Source: Caryophanon tenue (GTDB lineage Bacteria; Bacillota; Bacilli; Bacillales_A; Planococcaceae). Taken from it: DNA of 64,000 nt. Position 1 is the first letter of the stretch. Each line of letters begins with the position of its first letter. The position numbers and the translations under genes were made by a program. The stretch spans positions 51,831 through 115,830 of the forward strand of contig NZ_MASJ01000007.1 in the NCBI RefSeq assembly GCF_001700315.1. Direction: 5' to 3'. Shown here one piece after another: positions 37,348 through 51,397 of the stretch. The notes beneath the pieces were generated by a model that saw nothing but the letters and a program-made list of their open reading frames with translations, was not told the origin of the DNA and did no database searches.

Positions 37348-38796
37348 TTAACGTTTGTTAATTTCTTCAAGAAGAATTTCGTTTGTTAATTGTGGGTTCG
37401 CTTGTCCTTTAGACTCTTTCATGATTTTACCTAAAAGTGCCTTAAGTGCGCGCTCTTTACCACCTTTGTAGTCTTCTACAGATTGTGGATCAGCATCAAG
37501 TGCAGTCGTTACAAAACCACGGATTACTTCTGGATCAGAGATTTGTACTAAGCCTTTTGCTTTTACAACTTTCTCTGCATCGCCACCGTTTTCAACTAGC
37601 TCAGTGAATACTTTTTTCGCGATTTTAGAAGAAATTGTGCCGTTAGAAATTAGCTTGATCATACCTGCTAAGTTTTCTGGTGTTAACGCTGTATCTTTTA
37701 ACTCTTTTTGCTCACCGTTTAAGTACGCTGAAATATCACCCATTAACCAGTTTGCTGCTAGCTTCGCGTCTGCACCGTTAGATACCGTTGCATCGAAGAA
37801 GTCAGAGATTTCTTTGTTGATAACTAATACGTTTGCATCGTAAGCTGTTAAGCCAAGCTCAGATACGTAACGCTCTTTACGTTGGTCTGGAAGCTCTGGA
37901 ATTTCAGCACGTACGCGCTCAACCCACTCGTCAGAAATAGAAAGACGCACTAAGTCTGGCTCTGGGAAGTAACGGTAATCATCCGTACCTTCTTTGACAC
38001 GCATTAAAATGGTTTTGCCTGTTTTCTCATCGAAACGTAATGTTTCTTGCTCGATGATACCGCCTGAAGATAATACTTCCGCTTGACGGATTTCCTCATA
38101 CTCTAAACCTTTACGTACGAAGTTGAATGAGTTTAAGTTTTTAAGTTCCGCTTTTGTACCGAACTTCTCTTGACCATAAGGACGTAAAGAGATGTTGGCA
38201 TCACAACGAAGTGAACCTTCCTCCATACGTACGTCAGAAACGCCTGTATATTGGATGATTGATTTTAATTTTTCTAAGTAAGCATACGCTTCGTCTGGCG
38301 TGCGGATGTCTGGCTCAGAAACGATTTCAACAAGTGGCGTACCTTGACGGTTGAAGTCAACTAAAGAGTAGCCGTTTGCGTGTGATAATTTACCAGCATC
38401 TTCTTCCATGTGTAAACGTGTAATACCAATTTTCTTTTTATAACCTGGTTTACCGTCTTTTTCTGGAATTTCGATTTCGATCCAGCCATTTTTACCGATT
38501 GGCTTATCAAATTGTGAAATTTGGTATGCTTTCGGGTTATCTGGATAAAAGTAGTTTTTACGGTCGAACTTTGTTTCTTGTTCGATTTCCATGTTTAATG
38601 CTAATGCTGCACGCATTGCATAGTCTACTACTTTTTTATTTAAAACTGGTAAAACACCTGGATAACCTAAGTCAATTACAGATGTGTTTGAGTTTGGTTC
38701 AGCACCGAAATGGTTTGGTGAGCTAGAGAAGATTTTAGAATCTGTTTTTAACTCAACGTGTACTTCTAAACCGATAATTGTTTCAAAGTTTGTCAT
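37348..38796 (-). CDS. gatB: Asp-tRNA(Asn)/Glu-tRNA(Gln) amidotransferase subunit B
   Basis: Subunit B of the GatCAB complex that converts mischarged Glu-tRNA(Gln) (and Asp-tRNA(Asn)) to the amide form. The 482 residues start [25 protein letters not shown]. Family motifs include [29 protein letters not shown], the metal-site segment [11 protein letters not shown] and [15 protein letters not shown]-terminal YqeY/tail domain (about 400-482) binds tRNA. It starts 2 nt after gatA. Confidence 0.97.
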   Translation of the reverse strand: MTNFETIIGLEVHVELKTDSKIFSSSPNHFGAEPNSNTSVIDLGYPGVLPVLNKKVVDYAMRAALALNMEIEQETKFDRKNYFYPDNPKAYQISQFDKPIGKNGWIEIEIPEKDGKPGYKKKIGITRLHMEEDAGKLSHANGYSLVDFNRQGTPLVEIVSEPDIRTPDEAYAYLEKLKSIIQYTGVSDVRMEEGSLRCDANISLRPYGQEKFGTKAELKNLNSFNFVRKGLEYEEIRQAEVLSSGGIIEQETLRFDEKTGKTILMRVKEGTDDYRYFPEPDLVRLSISDEWVERVRAEIPELPDQRKERYVSELGLTAYDANVLVINKEISDFFDATVSNGADAKLAANWLMGDISAYLNGEQKELKDTALTPENLAGMIKLISNGTISSKIAKKVFTELVENGGDAEKVVKAKGLVQISDPEVIRGFVTTALDADPQSVEDYKGGKERALKALLGKIMKESKGQANPQLTNEILLEEINKR

Positions 38797-38798
38797 AA

Positions 38799-40262
38799 TT
38801 ATTTACCCTCCCATAATGCTGGAGTTTTCGTGCCGAAGTCTGTTGCTTGCTCGTAAGCGTAAGCAGTACGGTAAAGTGTTTCTTCATCGAAGTGTTTACC
38901 GATAATTTGTAAGCCTAATGGTAAGCCACCTTCAAAACCACATGGAATTGAGATTGCTGGTACACCTGCTAAGTTCATTGGGATTGTTAAAATGTCGTTT
39001 GCATACATTGTTAACGGATCGTCAATGTTAGCACCGATAGCGAATGCTGGAGTTGGTGCAGTTGGTCCGATAATCACATCGTAGTTTTCGAATACTTTAT
39101 CGTAGTCTGCTTTAATTAATGTACGAACTTGTTGTGCTTTTTTGTAGTAAGCATCATACGTACCTGCAGATAATGAATACGTACCAAGCATAATACGGCG
39201 TTTTACTTCGTCACCGAAACCTTGTGCACGTGTTTCTTTGTAAAGCTCCATTAAGTTTTTCGCGCCTTCAGCACGGTAACCGTAACGGATACCATCGAAA
39301 CGAGAAAGGTTAGAAGAAGCTTCAGAAGATGACAGAATGTAGTAAGCTGCTAATGCGTATTTTGAGTGAGGAAGAGAAACTTCTTCAACTGTTGCGCCTA
39401 AGCCTTTTAATACTTCAAGTGCATCTAATACTGATTGCTTCGCAGCTTCGCCAACACCTTCACCTAAAAATTCTGTTGGTACAGCAATTTTTAAGCCTTT
39501 AATGTCGCCGTTTAATGCTGCTGCGTAGTTTGGTACTGGTACGTCAGCTGAAGTTGAGTCCATTTCGTCCACACCTGCGATTGCTTCAAGTAATAAAGCA
39601 TTGTCGCGTACGTTGCGTGTAAGTGGCCCGATTTGGTCTAAAGAAGATGCGAATGCAACTAAACCGAAACGAGATACACGACCGTAAGTTGGTTTCATCC
39701 CTACAACACCACAGTATGCTGCTGGTTGACGGATTGAACCACCTGTATCAGAACCTAATGAGAATGGTACTTCGCCTGCTGCTACTGCTGCTGCAGATGC
39801 ACCTGAAGAACCACCTGGTACGTGATTTAAGTTCCAAGGGTTTTTCGTTGTTTTAAATGCTGAGTTTTCGTTTGAAGAACCCATTGCGAATTCGTCCATG
39901 TTTAACTTACCTACAGTTACCATGCCCGCTTCACGTAATTTTTTCACAACTGTTGCGTCATAGATTGGCATGAAGCCTTCTAAAATTTTAGAAGCACATG
40001 TTGTTTCTAAGCCTTCAGTTACGATATTGTCTTTTACCCCGATAGGTAAACCGAATAATGGCCCGCGGTTTTCTTTAGGCGTATTATCCATTTCAGCAGC
40101 TTCTGCTAATGCTTTTTCTTTGTTTAAAGCTAAGAATGCTTGTACGTCACCATCTAACTTCTCGATGCGATCAAAAGCTTCTTGCGTTAATTGTGTAATT
40201 GTTAACTCACCATTATGTAAGCCTTCTTGTAGTTCTGTTGAAGAACGTTCAAATAACGTCAT
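38799..40262 (-). CDS. gatA: Asp-tRNA(Asn)/Glu-tRNA(Gln) amidotransferase subunit A
   Basis: The glutaminase subunit of GatCAB, 487 residues. The amidase-signature catalytic triad is visible: Lys77 (PIGVKDNI), Ser152 (GGSSGASA) and Ser176 ([10 protein letters not shown]). The enzyme frees ammonia from glutamine and channels it to GatB. It lies between gatC (14 nt upstream) and gatB. Confidence 0.97.
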   Translation of the reverse strand: MTLFERSSTELQEGLHNGELTITQLTQEAFDRIEKLDGDVQAFLALNKEKALAEAAEMDNTPKENRGPLFGLPIGVKDNIVTEGLETTCASKILEGFMPIYDATVVKKLREAGMVTVGKLNMDEFAMGSSNENSAFKTTKNPWNLNHVPGGSSGASAAAVAAGEVPFSLGSDTGGSIRQPAAYCGVVGMKPTYGRVSRFGLVAFASSLDQIGPLTRNVRDNALLLEAIAGVDEMDSTSADVPVPNYAAALNGDIKGLKIAVPTEFLGEGVGEAAKQSVLDALEVLKGLGATVEEVSLPHSKYALAAYYILSSSEASSNLSRFDGIRYGYRAEGAKNLMELYKETRAQGFGDEVKRRIMLGTYSLSAGTYDAYYKKAQQVRTLIKADYDKVFENYDVIIGPTAPTPAFAIGANIDDPLTMYANDILTIPMNLAGVPAISIPCGFEGGLPLGLQIIGKHFDEETLYRTAYAYEQATDFGTKTPALWEGK

Positions 40263-40276
40263 GTGATGATAACCTC

Positions 40277-40567
40277 CTATTCTAAAATTGATGGAACTTT
40301 CACTTGGCCAGCTTCTTGTTCCTTCACGTTAAGCATCATTTTTTCACGGTCTAAACCTTTACCAGCTACGTCTTCACGCATTACGTTTACGATTGGGAAT
40401 ACGTGTGAAGTTGGTTCAACATTAGTTGTGTCTAATTCGTTTAATTGCTCTGCGAAATCAGTAATTTTACCAAGTTGCTCTGCAAATTTTTCTGCTTCTG
40501 CATCCGTAATTGCAAGACGCGCTAAATGCGCAACGTGCTTTACTTCTTCAGTTGATAATTTTGCCAT
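40277..40567 (-). CDS. gatC: Asp-tRNA(Asn)/Glu-tRNA(Gln) amidotransferase subunit C
   Basis: The 96-residue small subunit that wraps around GatA and GatB. It starts [18 protein letters not shown] and has [16 protein letters not shown] and [13 protein letters not shown] segments ([13 protein letters not shown]). GGAGG stands before ATG 40565-40567, so the longer frame upstream is not used. It is the first gene of gatCAB. Confidence 0.95.
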   Translation of the reverse strand: MAKLSTEEVKHVAHLARLAITDAEAEKFAEQLGKITDFAEQLNELDTTNVEPTSHVFPIVNVMREDVAGKGLDREKMMLNVKEQEAGQVKVPSILE

Positions 40568-40621
40568 GTTTGTACACCTCCGAATTCTTAAAACCTGCCA
40601 ATAATCATACCATTTTTCACA

Positions 40622-40660
40622 CAAAAAGAATAGTACAGTATGCTCTACTGCACTATTCTA
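40622..40660 (-). terminator. terminator of the pcrB-pcrA-ligA-camS operon
   Basis: On the minus strand AGAATAGTGCAGTA and TACTGTACTATTCT pair over 14 positions around GAGCA, then TTTTTG. Confidence 0.88.
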
Positions 40661-40705
40661 CTAAAGTAAAATTCATAGATATTTCATAGACATTTGTAAA
40701 AGCGC

Positions 40706-41842
40706 TTAATGATAAATATGAACAGTTGGCTCAGTTGAACCTGCTTCTTTTAATACAAGTGCCTCCGTACCATTAATCGAGTTAATATCAACCTCGATAC
40801 TTAAATCCGCTGGGAATTCATTATAAAGAATGCCCGTTAAATATTGTGTAAAGCCAATAATTTCAGATTTACTATAAAACTGAATCGGTACTTCAATATT
40901 TAATTGTTGCACAACATTGTCTTTATAAAAAGCACGACCGATCACACTTGTATAGTTCGCAAAATAACTATCAATATCTTGCTTAAAGTTTTGGAAGCTT
41001 GTGTTTAGCTCACGGTAAATATCTTCCGGTGACGACATCGGGAATGTCACATATTGTTCATTAAGTGCTGTCCAATCACCTATTGTCGCTGCACCCTTCT
41101 CCGCGATAGCCGTAGCCATATATGTGCCTGGTACAATCGAGTTGCGTGACTCCTGTTTAAATAAGCCAACCATAATCGGTACATCGCCTAAACCATCTGT
41201 CGCACGTAAACGCTTCACGACTTCCTCGGCAATACGTTTTCCTTCTGCTAATAGCTTCTCTTCATTAATCGGCTCTTCAAAATAATCACCATATTGCTCA
41301 CGCTGGTAATAATAAATCGAGTTTAATGCTAAACCAATCGAGACGCCACCTAACGTTACTTTACCATCTTCGGTTTTCGTCAAATAGTTTTGCTCGACAA
41401 TATGTGCTAAATAGTTCGGTGCTTCCTTCGCGCGTTGTGTCGGGTCCATATCCGCTGGCGCTGCCGGATTTAAACCGAACTCATTTTTTTCTTCATCATA
41501 GCGTCCAATCCAATTGTATACGGTGTCACGGTCAATATACTGACCTTCTTGAAAGTAATATTTCTCGGTATCAAAAATACTTTGTGATAAACGCATTAAA
41601 CTTGTCTCTACTTCTGAGACATCGTATTTTGTATACAGATTACTCACAACCGCACCACGCGCAGCGCTTTCTTTATACGGTACAAGTGTACGATAATAGT
41701 TGGCGCTTAGTTGGTTACTCGGAATAATCGTTGTTTCTACTCTTTTCTGCTCTTGTACAACTTCTTCATCTACTTCTTTATCCGGTGTACATGCTGCAAG
41801 TAATAATGCAGATGCTAACACCATGGGCATGATTTTTTTCAT
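40706..41842 (-). CDS. camS: CamS-family lipoprotein (sex pheromone precursor family)
   Basis: A 378-residue surface lipoprotein with lipobox LAAC (Cys18). The mature part matches the CamS/YerH family (LVPYKESAARGAVVSNLYTKYDV, PIMVGLFKQES, FPADLSIEVDIN). In staphylococci and enterococci the signal peptide's last residues become a peptide pheromone; here the residues before the cysteine are SALLLAA. The core cell function is unknown. It is the last gene of the pcrB-pcrA-ligA operon, the same order as in B. subtilis. Confidence 0.93.
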   Translation of the reverse strand: MKKIMPMVLASALLLAACTPDKEVDEEVVQEQKRVETTIIPSNQLSANYYRTLVPYKESAARGAVVSNLYTKYDVSEVETSLMRLSQSIFDTEKYYFQEGQYIDRDTVYNWIGRYDEEKNEFGLNPAAPADMDPTQRAKEAPNYLAHIVEQNYLTKTEDGKVTLGGVSIGLALNSIYYYQREQYGDYFEEPINEEKLLAEGKRIAEEVVKRLRATDGLGDVPIMVGLFKQESRNSIVPGTYMATAIAEKGAATIGDWTALNEQYVTFPMSSPEDIYRELNTSFQNFKQDIDSYFANYTSVIGRAFYKDNVVQQLNIEVPIQFYSKSEIIGFTQYLTGILYNEFPADLSIEVDINSINGTEALVLKEAGSTEPTVHIYH

Positions 41843-41852
41843 CGCCTTCTCC

Positions 41853-46074
<4,222 letters not shown>

Positions 46075-46119
46075 ATTTACACCTCTTTACTCTACACTCA
46101 CAAAAGTGAACATTTGTTC

Positions 46120-46812
46120 TTATTTTATCACATTTTTTACAGCGTCTACTGTTTTTAATGCCGCTTTTAAATCATCATAAATAATATTGCCAACAACGAC
46201 TGTATCGGCGTATTGTGCCATCTCCGCTGCTTGTTGAACGTTTGTAATGCCACCACCGTAAAATAGGCGCGTATTTTCTAATACTTCACTTACAGCTTTC
46301 ACCACTTCGACATCACCATATGTGCCACTATACTCCGCATAAAAAATCGGTAACTTAAAGTAATTTTCTGCTAAACGGGCATACGCCACAACATCATCAA
46401 TACTTAAATCTGTTTTTGCTTCCGTTGCATGCGCTACTTTACAATCTGGATTTAGCACGCAATATCCTTCTGCTACAAGCTCATCCCATACCATCACATC
46501 GCCGAACTGCTTAATCGCTTCATGGTGTAAACCTTTAATCCATTTCGGGTTCTCACTATTTAATACAGTTGGAATGAAGTAATAATCAAATGCTGGTGTA
46601 ATCGCATCAATTGTTGAAATTTCAAGTGCAACCGGCACACTAAAACGACGTACACGTACTAAAATATCCAGTACATTATCAAGTGTAATGCCGTCCGTAC
46701 CGCCAACTAAAATAACGTCTGTGCCCGATTCACACACACGCTCTAAATCTTCATCTGAAATTGTTTTTGCTGGGTCTATTTTAAATACGTGTCTCCACTG
46801 TTTGTAATCCAT
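46120..46812 (-). CDS. pcrB: heptaprenylglyceryl phosphate synthase PcrB
   Basis: A TIM-barrel prenyltransferase that joins heptaprenyl diphosphate to glycerol-1-phosphate, giving an archaeal-type ether lipid in Bacillales. The 230 residues show [40 protein letters not shown] and [12 protein letters not shown] (phosphate site). The extra 26 upstream codons are not needed; ATG 46810-46812 starts the conserved part. First gene of the pcrB-pcrA-ligA-camS operon. Confidence 0.95.
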   Translation of the reverse strand: MDYKQWRHVFKIDPAKTISDEDLERVCESGTDVILVGGTDGITLDNVLDILVRVRRFSVPVALEISTIDAITPAFDYYFIPTVLNSENPKWIKGLHHEAIKQFGDVMVWDELVAEGYCVLNPDCKVAHATEAKTDLSIDDVVAYARLAENYFKLPIFYAEYSGTYGDVEVVKAVSEVLENTRLFYGGGITNVQQAAEMAQYADTVVVGNIIYDDLKAALKTVDAVKNVIK

Positions 46813-46891
46813 TTTCCGTAACCTACCTTTAACATTTTGTTCTTGCCTTAGTATAGCGGAATTTAGATGATTATGCATTTCACGTGACAAT

Positions 46892-46936
46892 AAAAAAGCT
46901 GAGTTCCAAGTATGCGTCCCTTGAACCTCAGCTATG
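46892..46936 (-). terminator. terminator of yerC
   Basis: AGCTGAGGTTCAAG and CTTGGAACTCAGCT pair with a G-rich middle, followed by TTTTTTA on the minus strand. Confidence 0.85.
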
Positions 46937-46941
46937 CAGTA

Positions 46942-47271
46942 TTATTTTGTGCCTTTTCCTGGTTGGAACGGTTTTTCGTCTGGATAAAGACGACCTAACA
47001 TTTCATCATATGTGTCATTTCCGTAGTCGAAGCAACGACGTACACGCGAAATTGTCGCAGTTGATGCGCCCGTTTCCTTTTTAATTGTTTCGTACGTCTT
47101 TTTTAAACGTAATAAATGTGCTACTTCAAATCGTTGTGCTAACGATTGAATTTCGCTAATTGTGCATAAGTCATCAAAAAACTTGTAGCATTCCTCGATG
47201 TCCTTTAATTCTAAAACCGCTTTAAATAGCTGCTCTGTTTGATGTCCTCGAATTTTTTCAATTTGCATCAT
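46942..47271 (-). CDS. yerC: TrpR-like YerC/YecD family regulator
   Basis: The 109-residue all-helical protein has the TrpR-like DNA-binding core: CTISEIQSLAQRFEVAHLL and TGASTATISRVRRCFDYG. The Bacillus family member YerC is uncharacterised. GGGAGG stands 5-8 nt from two successive ATGs; either could be used. The gene lies between yerA-like and pcrB, as in B. subtilis, where yerB is also present but is absent here. Confidence 0.9.
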   Translation of the reverse strand: MMQIEKIRGHQTEQLFKAVLELKDIEECYKFFDDLCTISEIQSLAQRFEVAHLLRLKKTYETIKKETGASTATISRVRRCFDYGNDTYDEMLGRLYPDEKPFQPGKGTK

Positions 47272-47460
47272 AAATTCCTCCCTTTTCGTGCTATCTGCTC
47301 TATTTCACATATATGCCACTCCACATATATTTTACAAACACTTTATATTACTTCTCCTATATTAACACCAATCAGATTCGCATAAAAAGAGAAAAACACT
47401 TTTTCAGATTAAATTGCTAAAGCCTTAGCAAATTTATTCCTATTTTCCTTGATTGTTGTA

Positions 47461-49191
47461 TTATCGCATAATTGCAGGCATTAAAATTTTCTTTTTCATG
47501 ACGTCATATAAGCCCTTTGGTGTAATGCGAATATACGGTAAATGAGTCGACTGTAAAAACAATAAGCTATATACCGGGTCGCCTTTTGAAAATCCACGTT
47601 GTTCTAACACATGAATTAATGTACGTTCCACTTCGATTAACTGCTCCATCGTTCCATCATACATACAGCCAGCCACCGTTAATGGAATTTCATGTACAAC
47701 TTCGCCTTGTTCAATTAGGACAATCCCACCGTTCAATTGCTTCAAGCGTTCAAATGCTTGTTTCATCGCTTGAATATCTTTACCGATTAAAATAATATCA
47801 CCCGTTGTAGAATACGAGGACGCAAAGCCTTCTACATTACCGACAAAGCCTTTAATGAACGTATTGACACGCCAATGCCCATATTTATCAAGCAGCATTA
47901 AATAACATTCATCTTCATTTTGGACAACTGAACCTTTATTAAGATGCAAATTGACGCTATACGGCTTTGTAATAACATTGTTCACAAGCTCAATTCCAAA
48001 TGGCATCGAGAATTGGAAATCCTCTTCTGTTAGCGCAAAATCAATATTTAATTGCCCAAGTTGTGCCATATCTGTTTCAGGCCAGTCATATACTTCCTCA
48101 CCATCACGGTACATCCACTGCCCTTTTGCCATAACTGCTTGTGGTGTTGGATGAAATTCATCTTCAAGTATATTAAGTGTCGCAAATCGACCTGTTCCGA
48201 CCATGCCGTGTATATTCGACACCCCGTAATATTTCGCTACATTATAACTTGCCATATTGTACGCATCGACTGGTGAAACGCCCGCTTCTAATGCCACGCG
48301 AATACACTTATCCATAATGCCGTCTTCATAAAATGTTGATGTTGAACCGTCTGTTGTCATCATTAAATGATGGAAAATATTCCACTGACGTTCCATAATA
48401 CCTTTTAAAAGCTCTGGTAAATCTGGGCGAATCGATGAATGGCGTAGCGTCACAGCATAACCTTGGTTAATGCGTGCCTCAACCTCATCAACGGTCATCG
48501 CCTCATGGTCACCATTCGCACCGAATAAACGCATTTTGGCGAGCGTCTTTTCAGAAGCTCCTGGTAAATGCGCCTCAATTTTTTTGCCTTTTAATTTCGC
48601 CGCTTGTATCCAATACAGCATTTGGTCGTCACCAGCCATAAGCTGTGGCCAACCTGTTAATTCACCACCCATTAAAACATCCGGGCGTTCAATCCATTCT
48701 AGCACCGCTTCCATTGAAAATACTTCGGACTCATGCTCAAGCTGAGACTGCGAATCAAAGCGCACCCACCAATAAAACTGCGTCGGGAGCTTCTTCCAGC
48801 TATCTAAAATTGAAAACGCTTTCTTATTTGGCAAAGATAAAAATAACACTAAGTTATCACAAAGCATAACCGATGTTCCTGTCTTCATCGCATATTTCGC
48901 AAATGAGATAGGATTATATAATTGATGTGGGTGTACATGTGGCTCAATATAGCCTGGTACAATCGTTTTTCCAGCCACATCGACAATTTCTGTATTCGTT
49001 ATATTTTTAGGCATTTCTGCACCTACATACACAATACGGTCGCCAGCAATCCAAATATTGCCGAAGCGCCAATCACGAAAAACACTATGTAAATAACGTG
49101 CGTTTTGTAGGACGATTGTTGGTGCAACAAGACCATCAATAACCGCTACTTGATTACGAATTTCTCCCATTTTCCAAACCGGTTCAAACAC
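47461..49191 (-). CDS. adenine deaminase family protein (YerA-like)
   Basis: A 576-residue amidohydrolase. The metal site PGYIEPHVHPHQLYN and GELTGWPQLM, then IEAHLPGA and HHLMMTTDGSTSTF, match adenine deaminases, and the order next to yerC and purD matches B. subtilis YerA. YerA is an Ade paralogue of unproven substrate, so adenine to hypoxanthine conversion is plausible but not certain. The GTG at 49189-49191 behind AAGGAGG is chosen; the longer frame lacks a good site. Confidence 0.85.
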   Translation of the reverse strand: MFEPVWKMGEIRNQVAVIDGLVAPTIVLQNARYLHSVFRDWRFGNIWIAGDRIVYVGAEMPKNITNTEIVDVAGKTIVPGYIEPHVHPHQLYNPISFAKYAMKTGTSVMLCDNLVLFLSLPNKKAFSILDSWKKLPTQFYWWVRFDSQSQLEHESEVFSMEAVLEWIERPDVLMGGELTGWPQLMAGDDQMLYWIQAAKLKGKKIEAHLPGASEKTLAKMRLFGANGDHEAMTVDEVEARINQGYAVTLRHSSIRPDLPELLKGIMERQWNIFHHLMMTTDGSTSTFYEDGIMDKCIRVALEAGVSPVDAYNMASYNVAKYYGVSNIHGMVGTGRFATLNILEDEFHPTPQAVMAKGQWMYRDGEEVYDWPETDMAQLGQLNIDFALTEEDFQFSMPFGIELVNNVITKPYSVNLHLNKGSVVQNEDECYLMLLDKYGHWRVNTFIKGFVGNVEGFASSYSTTGDIILIGKDIQAMKQAFERLKQLNGGIVLIEQGEVVHEIPLTVAGCMYDGTMEQLIEVERTLIHVLEQRGFSKGDPVYSLLFLQSTHLPYIRITPKGLYDVMKKKILMPAIMR

Positions 49192-49330
49192 ACAACATTC
49201 CTCCTTACAGCTACTCTTTCCTTCATAGTACCACACCGTACTTTAACATAGCAAAGTGCAATCCTCCTAATGGTTAAAATTTTACATTTCATACATATGT
49301 CATTTAAAAAGAACATCGTGCGGACAAAAT

Positions 49331-49664
49331 AAAGAAGCTGGAACAGAACCCTATTTTTGATGAAAATCAGTGTATTGAGATGATAAAAATGTGTTGGTGC
49401 GTTCCGACACAAGCGGCGACTTCAGCAGGAATAGCAATGTTTTTCTGCGACGAGTAACCGCAGGAGCATGAGCTTGAGACTCCTAAGAGGAACATCTGCC
49501 AAGAACGCCACGTCGTGTGGCAGGGCAGATGTGACAAACATCGTGTTTGCCTCAAGCCATGCCTGCGAAACGCGTCCGCTATGTGGAGTAGCACACAAAG
49601 CAGAAAAATATCCTTCAGCAGTTGTCGTTGCTGAAGGATATTTCGTTTTGTCCCAGTCACTCTT
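49331..49664 (+). repeat. intergenic repeat, copy 3 (334 bp)
   Basis: Near-identical to copy 1 over its whole length, with ends AAAGAAGCTGGAACA and TGTCCCAGTCACTCTT. It keeps the ACATCTGCC/GGCAGATGT nested hairpin, the CAAACATCGTGTTTG hairpin and the ATATCCTTCAGCA/TGCTGAAGGATAT terminator-like end. It fills the gap between the YerA-like gene and purD and probably supplies the terminator for purD. Confidence 0.9.
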
Positions 49665-49720
49665 CTACTTCTGTCCTGCACGCTGTTCTCGCTTTACCTC
49701 AGCATAACATAAGCATTTAT

Positions 49721-50977
49721 TTACTGAAATGTACGCCAGCCAATATCTGTACGGTAGAAGAAGTTCGTCCATTTCTCCGTTTGAATACCAGCATATACTT
49801 TTTGCTGTGCTTCTTTTAATGTCGCGGCTTTTGCACCGACTAATAATACGCGACCACCATTGCCAACAAATGTACCGTCCACTTCTTTCGTTCCTGCGTG
49901 GAATACGGCATGTGATTGACTTAATGCGTCTAAGTTTGGTAGTGCATTGCCTTTTTCAACATCCCCTGGATAGCCGTCTGCTGCGATTACAACACCTAGC
50001 ATTGCTTCCTCTGACCACTGTAAATCAAATGCTTCTTCATTCATTAATGCTTGCATAAATAAACCGAAATCAGATGCCATACGTGGTAGTACTACTTGTG
50101 TTTCTGGGTCGCCAAAGCGCGCGTTAAACTCAATTACTTTCGGACCGTTTTTCGTTAAAATAAGACCGGCATATAAAATCCCTGTAAACGATACGCCTTC
50201 TTGCTCCATCGCTTTTACAGTTGGCACAACGATTGTGTCATATGCTGTTTTTACGATATCATCTGAAATTTGTGGCACTGGTGAATACGCACCCATTCCA
50301 CCTGTGTTTGGCCCTTTATCACCGTCATATGCGCGTTTATGGTCTTGCGCAATAACCATTGGATAAATTTGTCCATTATGTACGAACGACATAAATGAAA
50401 ATTCTTCACCGTCTAAAAACTCTTCTACCACAACGCGTGATGATGACTCACCGAAACGTTGGTTACCAATCATATCTTGTACTGCTTCAATCGCTTCTTC
50501 TTCCGTCATCGCAACGATTACACCTTTACCCGCTGCTAAACCGTCCGCTTTAATAACGATTGGTGCGCCTTGTGCTTGAATGTACGCCACTGCTTTATCA
50601 GCTTCTGTAAACGTTTCGTGCGCAGCTGTTGGAATATCATATTTGTTCATGATTTCCTTTGCATACGACTTAGACCCTTCAATTTGTGCCGCTGCTTTTG
50701 TCGGCCCGAAAATTGTCAAACCTTGCTCGTTAAAATAATCAACAATACCTGCTGCAAGTGGTTGCTCAGGACCAACAAATGTTAACGCAACATCATTGTC
50801 TTTTGCAAACGTTGCTAACGCTTCAAAGTCAAGCGCATCGATGGCAACAACTTGTGCATCTTGCTTCATCCCGTCATTTCCTGGTGCCACAAATACGTTC
50901 GTTACTGATGGGGCTTCGTTAAATTGTTTGGCAATGGCGTGTTCACGACCACCGCTACCGATTACTAAAATATTCAT
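49721..50977 (-). CDS. purD: phosphoribosylamine-glycine ligase
   Basis: Second step of purine synthesis: joins glycine to phosphoribosylamine. The 418-residue ATP-grasp enzyme starts MNILVIGSGGREHAIA and has VIKADGLAAGKGV, GPNTGGMGAYSP and EFNARFGDPETQVVLPRM. GGAGGAG precedes the ATG. It is separated from purH by the 51049-51341 RNA element and its terminator, so it needs readthrough or its own promoter. This differs from the usual compact end of the Bacillus operon. Confidence 0.97.
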   Translation of the reverse strand: MNILVIGSGGREHAIAKQFNEAPSVTNVFVAPGNDGMKQDAQVVAIDALDFEALATFAKDNDVALTFVGPEQPLAAGIVDYFNEQGLTIFGPTKAAAQIEGSKSYAKEIMNKYDIPTAAHETFTEADKAVAYIQAQGAPIVIKADGLAAGKGVIVAMTEEEAIEAVQDMIGNQRFGESSSRVVVEEFLDGEEFSFMSFVHNGQIYPMVIAQDHKRAYDGDKGPNTGGMGAYSPVPQISDDIVKTAYDTIVVPTVKAMEQEGVSFTGILYAGLILTKNGPKVIEFNARFGDPETQVVLPRMASDFGLFMQALMNEEAFDLQWSEEAMLGVVIAADGYPGDVEKGNALPNLDALSQSHAVFHAGTKEVDGTFVGNGGRVLLVGAKAATLKEAQQKVYAGIQTEKWTNFFYRTDIGWRTFQ

Positions 50978-51044
50978 ACTGTTCTCCTCCGTTGACTAAC
51001 GGACAACCGCTCAATAGAAGCGCTTCTACTTAAAAAAGTTTATA

Positions 51045-51080
51045 AAAAATGCCCGCCTAAAAAGAGGCGAGCGTTTTTTA
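51045..51080 (-). terminator. terminator of the purH-purD intergenic RNA
   Basis: On the minus strand GCTCGCCT and AGGCGGGC pair around CTTTTT and run into ATTTTTT. Confidence 0.85.
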
Positions 51081-51330
51081 TTATGCCGAACAATACACCA
51101 GTATCCGACCAGAATAGTGTTGTATAATCCGTAGCATAATATGTACTACGGCTATCCCCCGACCAAAGTTGATAGCAATAGCTTTGTTTTTTAAGTCGAT
51201 TAAACCCCCGGCCAAAGTGGTTTAACCTTACCCTTACATCGCAATGTCTCCGGCCAGAAGACGGCGATGTGAACGGTATTGTCTGAAACGCTTTTCGTGC
51301 CTATCCGGCCAGAATAGGAACGAAGCATGT
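51049..51330 (-). ncRNA. five-hairpin structured RNA between purH and purD
   Basis: On the minus strand five hairpins follow each other, each with a 9-nt loop UYUGGYCGG. Loop positions are 51305-51313, 51250-51258, 51208-51216, 51159-51167 and 51105-51113. Stems differ in sequence but pair (CCTAT/ATAGG; GTCT/AGAC inside ACATCGC/GCGATGT; TTAAACC/GGTTTAA; GCTATC/GATAGC; TAT/ATA inside ACAC/GTGT). TATAAT at 51336-51341 lies just upstream and an intrinsic terminator just downstream. I do not recognise the class. Confidence 0.8.
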
Positions 51331-51335
51331 ATTCT

Positions 51336-51341
51336 ATTATA
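51336..51341 (-). promoter_or_regulatory. -10 element of the five-hairpin RNA
   Basis: A perfect TATAAT on the minus strand, 57 nt after the purH stop. The -35 region (TAGCAA at 17-nt spacing) is weak. Transcription would start near 51329, just before the first hairpin. Confidence 0.5.
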
Positions 51342-51397
51342 CTGCGAGTTGTCGTCAGTTGCTATTAAAATCTATTATTTTTTGATTTTGTACAAGA

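Noticed and set aside
51049..51341. CRISPR-like array or known riboswitch in the purH-purD gap
   Set aside because: Only the 9-nt loops repeat, spacing is uneven and the stems differ, so it is not a CRISPR. The glycine, THF and purine aptamer motifs are absent.
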